Shown: piece by piece, positions 1 to 10,846 of the stretch
How positions within the stretch are numbered: position 1 is the stretch's first letter
Layout of the letters: every line of letters begins with the position of its first letter
Assembly: GCF_030604785.1 (NCBI RefSeq)
Contig: NZ_JAUVVF010000003.1
Span: 1-64,000 of the forward strand
Length of the DNA: 64,000 bases
DNA from: Paracoccus sp. (in: a-proteobacteria)
GTDB taxonomy: Bacteria; Pseudomonadota; Alphaproteobacteria; Rhodobacterales; Rhodobacteraceae
Reading direction: 5' to 3'
Program-made: the position numbers and the translations under genes
Notes under the pieces: generated by a model
The model's input: only the letters and a program-made list of their open reading frames with translations
What the model was told of the DNA's origin: nothing
Database searches by the model: none

Positions 1-257
1 CACCGGGGTCTGAAGCCTCTTGCATCACGGGCGGCAACCAAAGAAGACATAAGCACGTGCTCAGGCATATGCCTAAGCCTCCATGGTTATGCCCGAGTGT
101 CCGGTCGAAAAGGGGGCCAGTTCAGTCTTGATGACCACAAGTGAGATGGCGTTCGTTGCACGCTGATCGCTAGGTCACGTTGACAAAAGGGATTCACAGA
201 GCTGATCGTGATTCAAGCTGGCGTCTGCGATGGAGACCAGGTTGGCACGAGACGCTG

Positions 258-1049
258 ATGTCGGACGAGGAATGGGCGTTCTTCGAGCGGTTCATCCCGG
301 ACGGTCTGCGCCCCGAACGGACGCAAATCTACCAACCACCGCCTTGTTCTGGATAGCGTGTTCTGGATTGCACGCACCGGAATCCCGTGGTGGGACCTCC
401 CGTCAGAGTTCTGGAAGTGGTCCAGTGTTTACCGGCAGTTTCGGCGTTGGGCATTGGCGGGGCTCTGGCAGCAGGTCATGGACGCCCTGAACGAAAGCGG
501 GGCAGTACAGCACGCACTCCAGATGACTGACGGCACGGTCGTTCGCGCCCATCATCAGGCAGCGGGCGCTAAAGGGGGCTTAGCCATGAGGCGCCACTGA
601 TTCGAGACCATGGCGAAGGCGACAGGGTTTAGGCCGCTCAAGAGCGTCCGGTGGGAAAACGATCCAGTGGATCGTTTTCTGGACCGCCTTCCGCTTCACG
701 ACCAAGATCCACCTCCTCGTCAATGCTGCAGGGCTGCCCATGAGGACCGAGATCACCGCGGGGCAAACCTCTGACTATCTTGGCTTCGATCTGGTCATCG
801 CGGAAACCTGCCCAGCTCAAGCGTCTTGCCGGCCGACCGAGGCTAAGACGCTGACAGCATCCGCAATTTCATGGACAAACGCGACGTCTCGCCCGTCATG
901 CCAATGCGCACGTCACGCAAGAAGCGCCTCGGCCTCGACCGATCCTTGTATCGTCTGCGCAACCTAGGCAAAACGCCTGGAACCCCTAGTTTCACCATGC
1001 AGCGCTGGCCGTCCTCGGGCCCGAGATGCTGATTGCGGTGATCAGATAG
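258..1049 (+). pseudogene. IS5-family transposase, decayed
   Basis: Remnant of a DDE transposase of the IS5 family. Reading begins at an ATG giving MSDEEWAFFERFIP, shifts frame near 320, then continues as WIARTGIPWWDLP and SSVYRQFRRW to about 600. Further shifts lead to TTKIHLLVNAAGLPMRTEI near 700-760 and to RLRNL near 960. No single frame spans the protein, and an inverted repeat at 656-678 interrupts it, so it should be inactive. The 257 bases before it hold no gene I can support and probably belong to the element's flank; I could not define terminal inverted repeats. The right limit (TAG near 1049) is uncertain. Confidence 0.8.
656..678. repeat. Perfect 10-bp inverted repeat inside the IS5 remnant
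   Basis: AAAACGATCC, spacer AGT, GGATCGTTTT form a perfect palindrome with 10-bp arms; flanking GTCC and GGAC extend the symmetry. It sits where the transposase should read through to TTKIHL, and the translated residues here (about 635-700) do not fit the family. It looks like a small palindromic insertion rather than transposase sequence. Confidence 0.6.
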
Positions 1050-1308
1050 AGCGATAGCAACAGCAATCTCCGATCACTTGCGACGCAGGCCTTACCGTTG
1101 GCTGTGCGCACCGGTTCGAGCGCTGGTGCCTGCGTCATGCACCCCGCGCCGACGGGTCGGGCAGGAAAATGAACATACCAATATCGTTATGCAGATTCGG
1201 AATAATGTCATTTTACCATCATGTCCCGGCCTTGCTATGCTGATCGCGTGCCGAGGGGAGACGGCACTAGATCGGGCGCGGCGGAACTGTCCGCCACCGG
1301 GGGGGAAC

Positions 1309-1680
1309 ATGACAATCAGGACCACGGACATCGCGTTGGCGACCGTCTTTTGCTGTCCGGTCGCGGGCACTGTCGCCCAGACCGTCCGCATCCCGAACGG
1401 CATCGCGTCTCATGCGGGGCTGGTCTTCGCGGGCAACGGCACGGTGAAACGGTTCCTGCAAGCGGGCGGCGAGACAGGCCCGCAAGATACCAATGACGAC
1501 ATGACAAACCACCCGGTCCAGGTCGGGCAGATGATCGACGGGGGCGAGGACGTGCCGGGACGGGCTGCCATTCGCAGGATGACCCTGCCTCGTGCCGCCG
1601 CCCGCGACGTCAGGGCCGCCGATGACCGGTCGATCCGCGGTGCCAACCTGCCACCCAAGGACCTGCGCGCCCGAAGCTGA
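1309..1680 (+). CDS. Hypothetical exported small protein or gene remnant
   Basis: A 123-residue frame starting at an ATG preceded by a purine-rich GGGGGGAAC stretch. The first 24 residues (MTIRTTDIALATVF then PVAGTVAQ) resemble a weak signal peptide, and the rest is rich in Arg, Gly and Asp with no motif I know. It lies directly before the furanose transporter operon and could be a degenerate gene. An alternative upstream start at 1078 would add 77 residues that do not look protein-like. I recognise no family. The bases 1050-1308 hold no other supported gene; an AT-richer piece near 1170-1220 may contain the promoter of the operon. Confidence 0.3.
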   Translation: MTIRTTDIALATVFCCPVAGTVAQTVRIPNGIASHAGLVFAGNGTVKRFLQAGGETGPQDTNDDMTNHPVQVGQMIDGGEDVPGRAAIRRMTLPRAAARDVRAADDRSIRGANLPPKDLRARS

Positions 1681-1712
1681 CGAACTCTAATCACACTTTC
1701 TGGGAGGAAACG

Positions 1713-2672
1713 ATGAACAGAACCACCATGTTGGCCAGCGTCGCCGCGCTGGCGCTGACGGCCACGAACGCCCTAGCCGAAACCAGGACAATCGGCTTTT
1801 CGCAGATCGGCTCGGAATCGGGCTGGCGTGCGGCGGAAACCACGCTGACCCGCCAGCAGGCAGAGGAACGCGGCTACCAGCTGCAATTCTCGGACGCCCA
1901 GCAGCGACAGGAAAACCAGATCGCGGCGATCCGGTCCTTCGTCGCCCAGGACGTGGATGCGATCCTGCTGGCACCGGTTGTGGCAACCGGCTGGGATGCC
2001 GTCCTGCGCGAGGCGCAGGAGGCCGAAATCCCCGTCGTGCTGCTGGATCGCAGGGTCGACAGCGACGAAAGCCTGTATCTGACCGCCGTAGGCTCGGATC
2101 TGGTCCACGAGGGCGAGGTGGCCGGCCAGTGGCTTGTCGACCAGGTGGCGGGTGAGGAATGCCGCATCGTCGAATTGCAGGGCACGACGGGCTCCAGCCC
2201 CGCCATCGACCGGAAGACCGGGTTCGAGAATGCCATCTCGGGCCATGACAACCTTCAGATCGTGCGCAGCCAGACCGGCGATTTCACCCGGGCGCAGGGC
2301 AAGGAGGTGATGGAGAGCTTCCTTCAGGCCGAAAATGGCGGTGCCGATATCTGCGCGCTCTACGCCCATAACGACGACATGGCAGTGGGCGCGATCCAGG
2401 CGATCAAGGAGGCCGGGCTGCAGCCGGGCACGGATATCCTGGTCGTCTCCATCGACGCGGTGCCCGACATCTTCCAGGCCATGGCGGCGGGCGAGGCGAA
2501 TGCTACGGTCGAGCTGACCCCCAACATGGCGGGTCCTGCCTTCGACGCGCTCGAGGCCTACTGGGCCGACGGCACCATGCCCGAGAAGTTCATCCAGACC
2601 GAATCCAGGCTGTATACCCAGGCCGACGATCCGCAGGGCGAATACGATCGGCGCAAGGATCTGGGTTACTGA
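1713..2672 (+). CDS. ytfQ: Furanose ABC transporter, periplasmic binding protein
   Basis: 319 residues. Binds a sugar, in the characterised E. coli homologue galactofuranose, in the periplasm and delivers it to the YtfRT/YjfF importer. A signal peptide ends at ALA/E (about residue 22). The body is a periplasmic-binding-protein type 1 fold with family signatures TIGFSQIGSESGWR near the mature start and APVVATGWD and LLDRRVD further on. The ATG has a GGGAGG ribosome site 8 bases upstream. First gene of a four-gene operon and followed by an intercistronic hairpin. The true substrate here could be another furanose such as arabinofuranose. Confidence 0.9.
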   Translation: MNRTTMLASVAALALTATNALAETRTIGFSQIGSESGWRAAETTLTRQQAEERGYQLQFSDAQQRQENQIAAIRSFVAQDVDAILLAPVVATGWDAVLREAQEAEIPVVLLDRRVDSDESLYLTAVGSDLVHEGEVAGQWLVDQVAGEECRIVELQGTTGSSPAIDRKTGFENAISGHDNLQIVRSQTGDFTRAQGKEVMESFLQAENGGADICALYAHNDDMAVGAIQAIKEAGLQPGTDILVVSIDAVPDIFQAMAAGEANATVELTPNMAGPAFDALEAYWADGTMPEKFIQTESRLYTQADDPQGEYDRRKDLGY

Positions 2673-2677
2673 TCCCC

Positions 2678-2709
2678 TTCGGGCGGGCCGCAGCTGCGGT
2701 CCGTCCGAA
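2678..2709 (+). promoter_or_regulatory. Intercistronic stem-loop between ytfQ and ytfR
   Basis: Two 14-base arms (2678-2691 and 2696-2709) pair around an AGCT loop, with two G-U pairs. No T-run follows, so it is unlikely to be a full terminator. Such hairpins after binding-protein genes commonly protect the upstream mRNA and lower expression of the membrane components; that role is inferred here. Confidence 0.6.
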
Positions 2710-2730
2710 CCTTGAACAAGGCCCATTGGA

Positions 2731-4239
2731 ATGCTGCTTTCAATCCGATCCCTCACCAAGGTCTTTCCCGGCACGCGGGCGCTGGACGATGTCGATCTGG
2801 ACATTGCGGCGGGCGAGGTTCACGCCCTGCTGGGCGAGAACGGCGCCGGAAAGTCCACCCTGATCAAGTGCCTGACCGGTGCCTATCGCCGTGACGCTGG
2901 CGCGGTCACGCTGGACGGCGCGGCCATCGACCCCCGCTCCACGCGCGAGGCGCAGGAACTGGGCATCGGCACCGTCTATCAGGAGGTGAACCTGCTGCCC
3001 AACCTGACCGTCGCGCAGAACCTGATGTTCGGGCGCGAGGCGCGTCGCTTCGGGATGATCGACACCCGCGCCACCCGGTTGCAGGCGCGCGACATCCTGG
3101 CGCGTTACGGTCTGAATCTGGATGTGGACCGCGACCTGGGCAGCTTTTCCGTGGCCATCCAGCAGATCATCGCCATCGCGCGGGCGGTCGAGGTTTCGGG
3201 CAAGGTGCTGATCCTGGACGAGCCGACCGCCAGCCTTGACGCGGCCGAGGTGGCGATGGTCTTCGACATGGTGCGGTCCCTGCGCGACAGGGGGATGGGC
3301 ATCGTCTTCGTTTCCCATTTCCTGGATCAGGTCTTCGATCTCAGCGATCGCGTGACGATCCTGCGGAACGGCCGCAAGATCATCACCGCGCCGACCGCCG
3401 AGCTGAACCGGATGACCCTTGTCGAACATATGCTGGGCCGCGTGCTGGAGGATGTCGTCCAGGCGCCCGGCACCAGCGCGGCCGTCGCGCCCGAGCCGGT
3501 GCTGCATTTTGACAGCGTCGGCCGGTCAGGGGCGGTCGAGCCCTTCGACCTGGCCATCGGCGCGGGCGAGGTGGTTGGCCTTGCGGGTCTGCTGGGCTCG
3601 GGCCGGACCGAGACGGCAGAACTGCTGTTCGGCATCAGGCCCATGCAAACCGGAACCGCGCGGGATGCGGAGGGGCCGCTTGACCTGCGCAGCCCGCGCG
3701 CAGCCATCGCCGCAGGTTTCGGCTTTGCCCCCGAGGATCGCAAGACCGACGGGATCGTCGCCGAGCTTTCGATCCGCGAGAACATCATCCTGGGGCTGCA
3801 GGCGCGGCGGGGCTGGGCCCGGCCCATCTCCCGGGCCGAGCAGAACCGGCTGGCCGACGACTATATCAGGCGGCTCGACATCCGCACCTCTGGCCGGGAA
3901 AAGCCCATCGGCGAGCTTTCCGGCGGCAATCAGCAAAAGGCCGTGCTGGCCCGGTGGCTGGCGATGAACCCGCGTTTCCTGATCCTCGACGAACCCACAC
4001 GCGGGATCGATGTCGGCGCCCATGCCGAGATCCTGCGCCTGATCGGCACCCTGACGGCCGGGGGCATGTCCGTCCTGGTCATCAGCAGCGAGATCGACGA
4101 GATGGTCGCCGTGGCGGACCGCGTCATCGTGCTGCGCGACCGCCGCCATGTCGCGGAACTGACGGGCGAGCAGGTGTCGGGCGATGCGATCATGCGCGCC
4201 ATCGCGCAGGGCGGCACGACCGACGGGGCGGCGGCATGA
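2731..4239 (+). CDS. ytfR: Furanose ABC transporter, fused ATPase
   Basis: 502 residues, the usual size for CUT2-type double ATPases. It drives sugar uptake by hydrolysing ATP on the inner face of the membrane. The N-terminal half has a complete Walker A (GENGAGKST, about residues 36-44) and Walker B (ILDEPTASLD). The C-terminal half has the usual altered P-loop (GLLGSGRTE) but a normal signature (LSGGNQQK) and Walker B (LILDEPTRGID). Its stop overlaps the permease start by ATGA, showing translational coupling. The ribosome site before the ATG is weak, fitting reduced expression after the hairpin. Confidence 0.92.
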   Translation: MLLSIRSLTKVFPGTRALDDVDLDIAAGEVHALLGENGAGKSTLIKCLTGAYRRDAGAVTLDGAAIDPRSTREAQELGIGTVYQEVNLLPNLTVAQNLMFGREARRFGMIDTRATRLQARDILARYGLNLDVDRDLGSFSVAIQQIIAIARAVEVSGKVLILDEPTASLDAAEVAMVFDMVRSLRDRGMGIVFVSHFLDQVFDLSDRVTILRNGRKIITAPTAELNRMTLVEHMLGRVLEDVVQAPGTSAAVAPEPVLHFDSVGRSGAVEPFDLAIGAGEVVGLAGLLGSGRTETAELLFGIRPMQTGTARDAEGPLDLRSPRAAIAAGFGFAPEDRKTDGIVAELSIRENIILGLQARRGWARPISRAEQNRLADDYIRRLDIRTSGREKPIGELSGGNQQKAVLARWLAMNPRFLILDEPTRGIDVGAHAEILRLIGTLTAGGMSVLVISSEIDEMVAVADRVIVLRDRRHVAELTGEQVSGDAIMRAIAQGGTTDGAAA

Positions 4240-5276
4240 GCGGGGCCTTGCAGCGCATCGCGCCCCAGCTGGTCGCCCTTGTGGCGCTGGTGGCACTGGT
4301 CTCGGTCTTCTATCCCGCCTTCCTGTCGGTTCAGCTGAATGACGGGCGGCTCGTCGGGCCGGTCATCGACATCCTCAAGCGCGGCGCGCCGGTGGCCTTG
4401 CTGGCGATCGGCATGACGCTGGTCATCGCCACGCGCGGCATCGATCTGTCGGTGGGCGCGATCATGGCCATCTGCGGAGCATCGGCCGCCTGGGCAATCA
4501 CCCAGGGCTGGGGCACGGGTCCGGCCCTGGCGCTGGCGCTGGCGGCTGGGGCGACTGCCGGTCTTTGGAACGGCGTGCTGGTGGCGCTGCTGGGCATCCA
4601 GCCCTTCGTCGCCACGCTGATCCTGATGACCATGGGGCGCGGCGTGGCGCAGCTGATCACCGAGGGCCGCATTCTGACCTTCAACGATCCGGGCCTGTCC
4701 TGGCTGGGATCGGGCATCGCCTTCGGCCTTCCGGTCCCGGTCTGGCTGTGGCTGGCGACGGGGCTGACGGTCGCGGCCCTGATGCGGCGCACCGCCCTGG
4801 GCCTGCTGATCGAGGCCGTGGGCGTCAATCGCCGCGCCTCGGGTCTGGCCGGGGTGAACGCGACCGTGCTGCTGATCGCGGTCTATGTCGCCTCCGGCCT
4901 CTGCGCCGCACTGGCGGGCATCATCGTGACCGCCGACATCCGCGGCGCCGACGCCAACAATGCCGGCCTCTGGCTGGAGCTGGATGCGATCCTCGCCGTC
5001 GTCATCGGGGGCAATTCGCTTCTGGGTGGGCGGTTCTCGATCGCGGCCTCGGTTCTCGGGGCGCTGATCATCCAGACGATCACCACCGGTATCCTGCTGG
5101 CGGGCTTTCCGTCGGAATACAACCTCGTCATCAAGGCGGGGCTGGTGCTGGTCATCCTCGTCCTGCAATCGCCTCGCATCTCGGCGGAATGGAAGCTCAT
5201 GCGTGAAAGCCACCGCGCCCAGCCCCGCAGCGCCCGGCGCGCCCCGCCCGAAGCCACCACCGGGAACCGGAAATGA
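4236..5276 (+). CDS. ytfT: Furanose ABC transporter, permease 1
   Basis: 346 residues, integral inner-membrane protein of the AraH/RbsC permease family. About eight to ten hydrophobic segments are visible, with the family motif IGMTLVIATRGIDLSVGA (about residues 60-77) and ILAVVIGGNSLLGG near the C-terminus. It forms the channel with the yjfF product. The start overlaps the ytfR stop and its own TGA overlaps the yjfF ATG. The last 30 residues are a basic, Pro/Arg-rich tail that is probably cytoplasmic. Confidence 0.9.
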   Translation: MSGALQRIAPQLVALVALVALVSVFYPAFLSVQLNDGRLVGPVIDILKRGAPVALLAIGMTLVIATRGIDLSVGAIMAICGASAAWAITQGWGTGPALALALAAGATAGLWNGVLVALLGIQPFVATLILMTMGRGVAQLITEGRILTFNDPGLSWLGSGIAFGLPVPVWLWLATGLTVAALMRRTALGLLIEAVGVNRRASGLAGVNATVLLIAVYVASGLCAALAGIIVTADIRGADANNAGLWLELDAILAVVIGGNSLLGGRFSIAASVLGALIIQTITTGILLAGFPSEYNLVIKAGLVLVILVLQSPRISAEWKLMRESHRAQPRSARRAPPEATTGNRK

Positions 5277-6244
5277 ACACCCGCGCCCTTCCGCTTTATG
5301 CGACGATCGTGATCTTCCTGCTGGCCTGCCTGCTGGCATGGACCCAGTTTCCGAACATCATCTCGACCCGTGTCTTCGGCAACCTGCTGACGGACAACGC
5401 CTATCTGGGCATCGTCGCGGTGGGCATGACGCTGGTGGTCCTGTCGGGCGGGATCGACCTGTCCGTCGGCTCGGTCATCGCCTTCTCGGGCGTCTTCATC
5501 GCGGTGATGCTGCGCGACACCGGGCTGCATCCGCTGCCGGTCTTCGTGATGCTTCTGGTCCTGACCAGCGCCTTCGGAGCGGGGATGGGCTTCATGATCG
5601 ACCGGCTCGCCATGCCCGCCTTCATCGTCACGCTGGCGGGGATGTTCCTGGCGCGCGGCGCGGCCTACATGCTGTCGATCCCCTCGGTGCCCATCACCCA
5701 TCCCTTCTACCAGACGCTGCAGGGCGCCTATATCCTGCTGCCGGGCCGAGGGCGCCTGACGCTGATCGGGATGCTGATGGTGGCCGTTGTCATTCTGGGC
5801 ATGATCCTGGCGCATCGCACACGCTTCGGCACCTCGGTCTATGCCCTGGGCGGGGGCGAGCAGACCGCGCGGCTGATGGGGGTGAGGCAGGGGCGCACGA
5901 CGGTGCTGGTCTATGCCTTCTCGGGGCTGATGGCGGGGCTCTCCGGGATCGTCTTCTCGGTCTATACCGGCTCTGGCTATGCGCTGGCGGCGGTCGGGAC
6001 GGAACTGACGGCCATCGCGGCGGTGGTGATCGGGGGCACCCTGCTGACCGGCGGGGCCGGCTATGTCTTCGGAACGCTGGTCGGCGTGCTAACGATGGGT
6101 CTGATCCAGACCTATCTCGTCTTTGACGGCTCGCTGTCCAGCTGGTGGACCAAGATCGTGATCGGGTTGCTGCTGCTGGCCTTCATCCTGCTGCAGAAGG
6201 GGCTGCTGCATCTGTCGAGACGGCGTCTGGCGGACACGGCATGA
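5273..6244 (+). CDS. yjfF: Furanose ABC transporter, permease 2
   Basis: 323 residues, second AraH/RbsC-type permease of the operon. The motif IVAVGMTLVVLSGGIDLSVG (about residues 45-64) and the late AIAAVVIGGTLLTGG are typical, and hydrophobic segments cover most of the length. It pairs with YtfT as a heterodimeric channel. The start overlaps the ytfT stop (ATGA). It is the last gene of the operon; no clear terminator follows, only a gene-poor stretch. Confidence 0.9.
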   Translation: MNTRALPLYATIVIFLLACLLAWTQFPNIISTRVFGNLLTDNAYLGIVAVGMTLVVLSGGIDLSVGSVIAFSGVFIAVMLRDTGLHPLPVFVMLLVLTSAFGAGMGFMIDRLAMPAFIVTLAGMFLARGAAYMLSIPSVPITHPFYQTLQGAYILLPGRGRLTLIGMLMVAVVILGMILAHRTRFGTSVYALGGGEQTARLMGVRQGRTTVLVYAFSGLMAGLSGIVFSVYTGSGYALAAVGTELTAIAAVVIGGTLLTGGAGYVFGTLVGVLTMGLIQTYLVFDGSLSSWWTKIVIGLLLLAFILLQKGLLHLSRRRLADTA

Positions 6245-6872
6245 CGACGGGCTCTGTGGCTTTGTGCATGACGTCCCGGGGTCGGCGGCGTCATCCTGCG
6301 CGACGCGCTGCCGACTGCGCGAGTCTCGACCTTGTGCACAATCGCGCATTACGTTGGCCGGCACGCGGCCGTTTCCTCGGTCGCGCGCTTTCCAGCTGCC
6401 TCGCTCGCCTCCCACGCGCCGCCCTCCTGAAGCCAAGCTTGGTGCTCTGCCAGTCGCAACGCGAGCGATCCCTGCTCGCTCGACAGGTGGATAAAGACGC
6501 AGAAGGTGCCCCTCGAGGACAAACGGCCGCTTCTACAAGGCTGCCGCCAGGCCTTCCTGACTTCATAAAGCAGCCGATCTTCCCGCTCATCGACAAGATG
6601 GACTGCCACCGCGACTCGTGCTGACCCTCGTTGTCGGAGGCTGACCGCCCCGCACCTTCGCGCACTTCGGGGCAAACTTGTTCATTGTTTTGCTCAGGAC
6701 GCTCCATCCAACCCGGGAGTTGGGGCCTCCGGCAGACCCGGCGCTATTCACAGCGCCGGGGTTGACGATTTGCATTGGTGCGGGCGGATTGCCAGTATGT
6801 CATCGTCATGCCCGACAAACCACGCTGTGAAACAACCAGCGCAGGCTGCCGTCCGCCTCGTGAACAAGTGCT
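6245..6872. other. Gene-poor stretch, probably mobile-element debris
   Basis: No supported gene in 628 bases. Several short open frames exist on both strands without ribosome sites. On the minus strand near 6560-6600 one frame reads REDRLLYEVRKAWR, weakly like IS91-type transposases, but homology is lost after one shift. A 9-bp inverted repeat (CCCGGCGCT, 6737-6745; AGCGCCGGG, 6752-6760) lies near the right end without a T-run. The stretch separates convergent operons (ytf on plus, xylA on minus). Confidence 0.4.
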
Positions 6873-8170
6873 TCAGACGAAGCGGCTGACCCAGTTCTCC
6901 AGCCGTTCCTGCCGGCCCGAACGGGGCTGCGGGTCCAGACCCTGATCCTCGACCCGCGCAGCGATGGCCTCGAGGGGCTCGTCCTTCAGCATGGCCTGTG
7001 CGGCTGGGCTGTCCCAGCCCGTGTAACGCTCGGCCCGCATCTTTTCGAGGCCGCCATCCTCCAGCATCGCGGCGGCCGCCTTCAGACCCCGGGCGCAGAT
7101 GTCGATGGCGCCGACATGGGACAGGACCAGATCCTCGGGGTCCAGCGACTGGCGGCGGATGCGCGCGTCGAAGTTGGTCCCGCCGGTCTCGAACCCGCCG
7201 GCGCGCAGCACCTCGTAATAGGCCAGCGCGACCTCGGGGACGTTGTTGGGGAACTGGTCCGTGTCCCAGCCAGACTGATAGTCGTTGCGGTTCATGTCGA
7301 TGGAGCCCAAGAGCCCAAGCGAGCCCGCCAGCGCCAGCTCATGCTCGAAGCTGTGGCCGGCGAGGATGGCGTGGCCTTGCTCGATGTTCAGCTTGACCTC
7401 GGTCTCAAGGCCGAAGCGCTTGAGGAAGCCGTAGATCGTACCGACGTCGAAATCGTACTGGTGCTTGGCGGGCTCCTGCGGCTTCGGTTCGATCAGGATC
7501 GCGCCCTTGAAGCCGATCTTGTGCTTGTAATCCACGACCTTGCTGAGGAACGCGCCCGCCTGCTCGGCCTCGCGGGTCAGGTCGGTGTTCAAGAGGCTCT
7601 CATAGCCCTCGCGGCCTCCCCAGAGGACGTAGTTCTCGCCGCCCAGCTGATGCGTGACGTCCATGCAGGCCTTCACGGTCGCGGCGGCATAGGCGAAGAT
7701 CTCGGGGTCCGGGTTGGTCGCGGCCCCGGCCATCCAGCGGCGGTGGCTGAACATGTTCGCCGTGCCCCAGAGCAGCTTCGTGCCCGTCTGCTGCATCTTG
7801 CCGGCGAAGACATCGCAGATTTCTTCCAGATTGCGGCGGCTCTCGGCAAAGCTGCTGCCCTCGGGGCGGACGTCCGCGTCGTGAAAGCAGAAGAAGGGCA
7901 CGTTGAGGATGCCGAACAGGTCGAAGGCCGCATCGGCCTTGGCACGGGCGGCGGCCATATCGTCGCCATACCACGGCCGATCAAAGGTGCGCCCGCCAAA
8001 GGGATCGCCGCCCTCATAGGCCAGCGAATGCCAATAGGCGATTGCAAGGCGCAGGTGATCCTCCATCCGCTTGCCCATCACGATCTCGTCCGGATTGTAA
8101 TGCCGATAGGCGAATTCGTTGTCGCTGTTCGGACCCTCGTAGCGGATCGGGGCGATGTCCTTGAAATAGC

Positions 8171-8174
<4 letters not shown>
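6873..8174 (-). CDS. xylA: Xylose isomerase
   Basis: 433 residues, close to the 440 of E. coli XylA. Cytoplasmic, metal-dependent interconversion of D-xylose and D-xylulose. The catalytic pair is in [13 protein letters not shown] (His98, Asp101), and the metal-binding region is [16 protein letters not shown]. The start overlaps the stop of the upstream ATPase gene by ATGA, so it is the distal gene of the xylo-oligosaccharide operon: the hydrolase releases xylose and this enzyme starts its breakdown. No xylulokinase gene is present in the window, so xylB must lie elsewhere. Confidence 0.95.
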
Positions 8175-9194
<1,020 letters not shown>

Positions 9195-9202
<8 letters not shown>

Positions 9203-10841
9203 GGCTCACCTGCGGCCCGCCGTTCAGCGGCTGATAGGTGAAATCGAGGAAATCCGCATGCCGCCCGCGACCCGAAGTGTCGTGCGCGCAGATGCCGATG
9301 AAGGCGCCGGTGAAGTTGTTGCCCGGCCCGTTGCCGGCCTCGTCCGAGATCGCCGACTGGTCCAGCGTGATCCCGAGGTCGGTCCAGTCGCCATCGGTCT
9401 TGTAGCGGAAGCGCAGGGTCATGCCGTCAACGTCGCAGCCCAGCTGGATCGGGCCGTCCGGCAGCGGGATGGGCGTGATCGGGTAGGTGACGCGCGCGTC
9501 GGGCCAGTCGGCGGCGCAGCTGTAGACGGTCAGGACACGCTGGCCGTCCTCGTTGGCGGTTACGGCAAGGTAGTGGAACTTGAAGCGGCCATACCAAGCG
9601 ATGAGGCCGGCGAAGTGCTGGTAATCGCCCGGCTCCATCTCCAGCGTCGTCTCGGCGCGGAAGCTGAGGGCGGTCTGCCGGCGGGCCAGCAGCGCGTGCT
9701 CGAAGGCCGAGCCGGGGGACTCGCGGCCGAAGATCCGCAGGGCGCCGGGGCGCTCGGTCAGGCTGAAGAGGCGGTCCGCCTCGGGCGTGCGCAGCCATTG
9801 GAAGGCCGGGGGCAGGGCGCCGTCGAAGGTGACGCGGGGGGCGTCTTCGGGGAAGGGGTGCGGGGGCAGATCGCAGGGCGCGGTGTCGGCGGGGGCGTTG
9901 CCGCCATGGGCCATGCGGGGGAACTCGCCCGTGGGCCAGTCCAGCTTCTGGATCGCCGTCTCGCGACCAAGCGGCGAGCGGCGGACGTCATCGGCATGGA
10001 TGCCGCCATTGCCGGCGGGCAGGCGGCGCGTCTCGTCCAAAGGACGCGAGCAGAGGTGGACCATGTAGAACTGGCCGTCCTGCGTTTCCACAATATCGGC
10101 ATGGCCGCAGCGTTGCAGCAGGCCGTCGGTGCCTCGCGCGGTGAGGACATGCTTGGCAGGATCCGTCTCGTAGGGCCCGAAGAGGTCCTTCGAGCGGGCC
10201 ATCGTCACGGCGTGGTCATAGCCCGTGCCGCCCTCGGCCGTCAGCAGGTAGTAGAAGCCGTCCTTGCGGTAGAGGTGCGGGCCTTCGGTCAGCTTCAGAT
10301 CCGTGCCGCGATAGATGTTGCGGACGGGGCCGACGAGCTTGCGGTCCTCGGGCGAGTATTCCTGCATCACGATCCCGCCGAAGCGGTCGCCGCCGGTCTG
10401 GTTGTGGTCCCAGATCATGTTCAGCAGCCACTTGCGCCCGTCCGCGTCGTGGAAGAGCGAGGGATCGAAGCCCGACGAGTTCAGGTAGACCGGGTCCGAC
10501 CACGGCCCCTCGATGCTGGGCGCGGTGACGAGGTAGTTGTGGCTGTCCTTCCACGCCCCGTCTCGGCGCTTCACGTCGGTATAGATCAGCCAGAAGAGGC
10601 CATCGGCATAGGTCAGGCAGGGCGCCCAGATGCCGCCGCTGTCGGGATCGCCGCGCATGTCCAGCTGCGCCGCGCGGGCGAGGGGCCGCGTCACCAGCCG
10701 CCAGTTCGCCAGATCGCGCGAATGGTGGATCTGCACGCCCGGATACCATTCGAAGGTCGAGGTGGCGATGTAGTAGTCGGCCCCCACCCGCACGATCGAG
10801 GGGTCGGGGTTGAAGCCCGGAAGGATCGGGTTCTGGATCAT
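9195..10841 (-). CDS. Glycoside hydrolase family 43 beta-xylosidase
   Basis: 548 residues, near the usual length of GH43 beta-xylosidases with a C-terminal beta-sandwich. No signal peptide, so it should act in the cytoplasm on imported xylo-oligosaccharides. The start MIQNPILPGFNPDPSIVR carries the family's catalytic-base Asp, and SFEWYPGVQIHHSRDL, GIWAPCL and TEGPHLY further on are typical. An AAAGGA ribosome site 8 bases before the ATG at 10841 favours this start over the ATG at 10850 that overlaps the permease stop. Its place between permeases and ATPase ties hydrolysis to import. Some GH43 enzymes also have arabinofuranosidase activity. Confidence 0.9.
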
Positions 10842-10846
10842 GGGTC

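Noticed and set aside
6349-6675. Minus-strand 108-codon frame with REDRLLYEVRKAWR
   Set aside because: The similarity to IS91 transposases covers only about 14 residues and breaks at once, so I did not call a gene.
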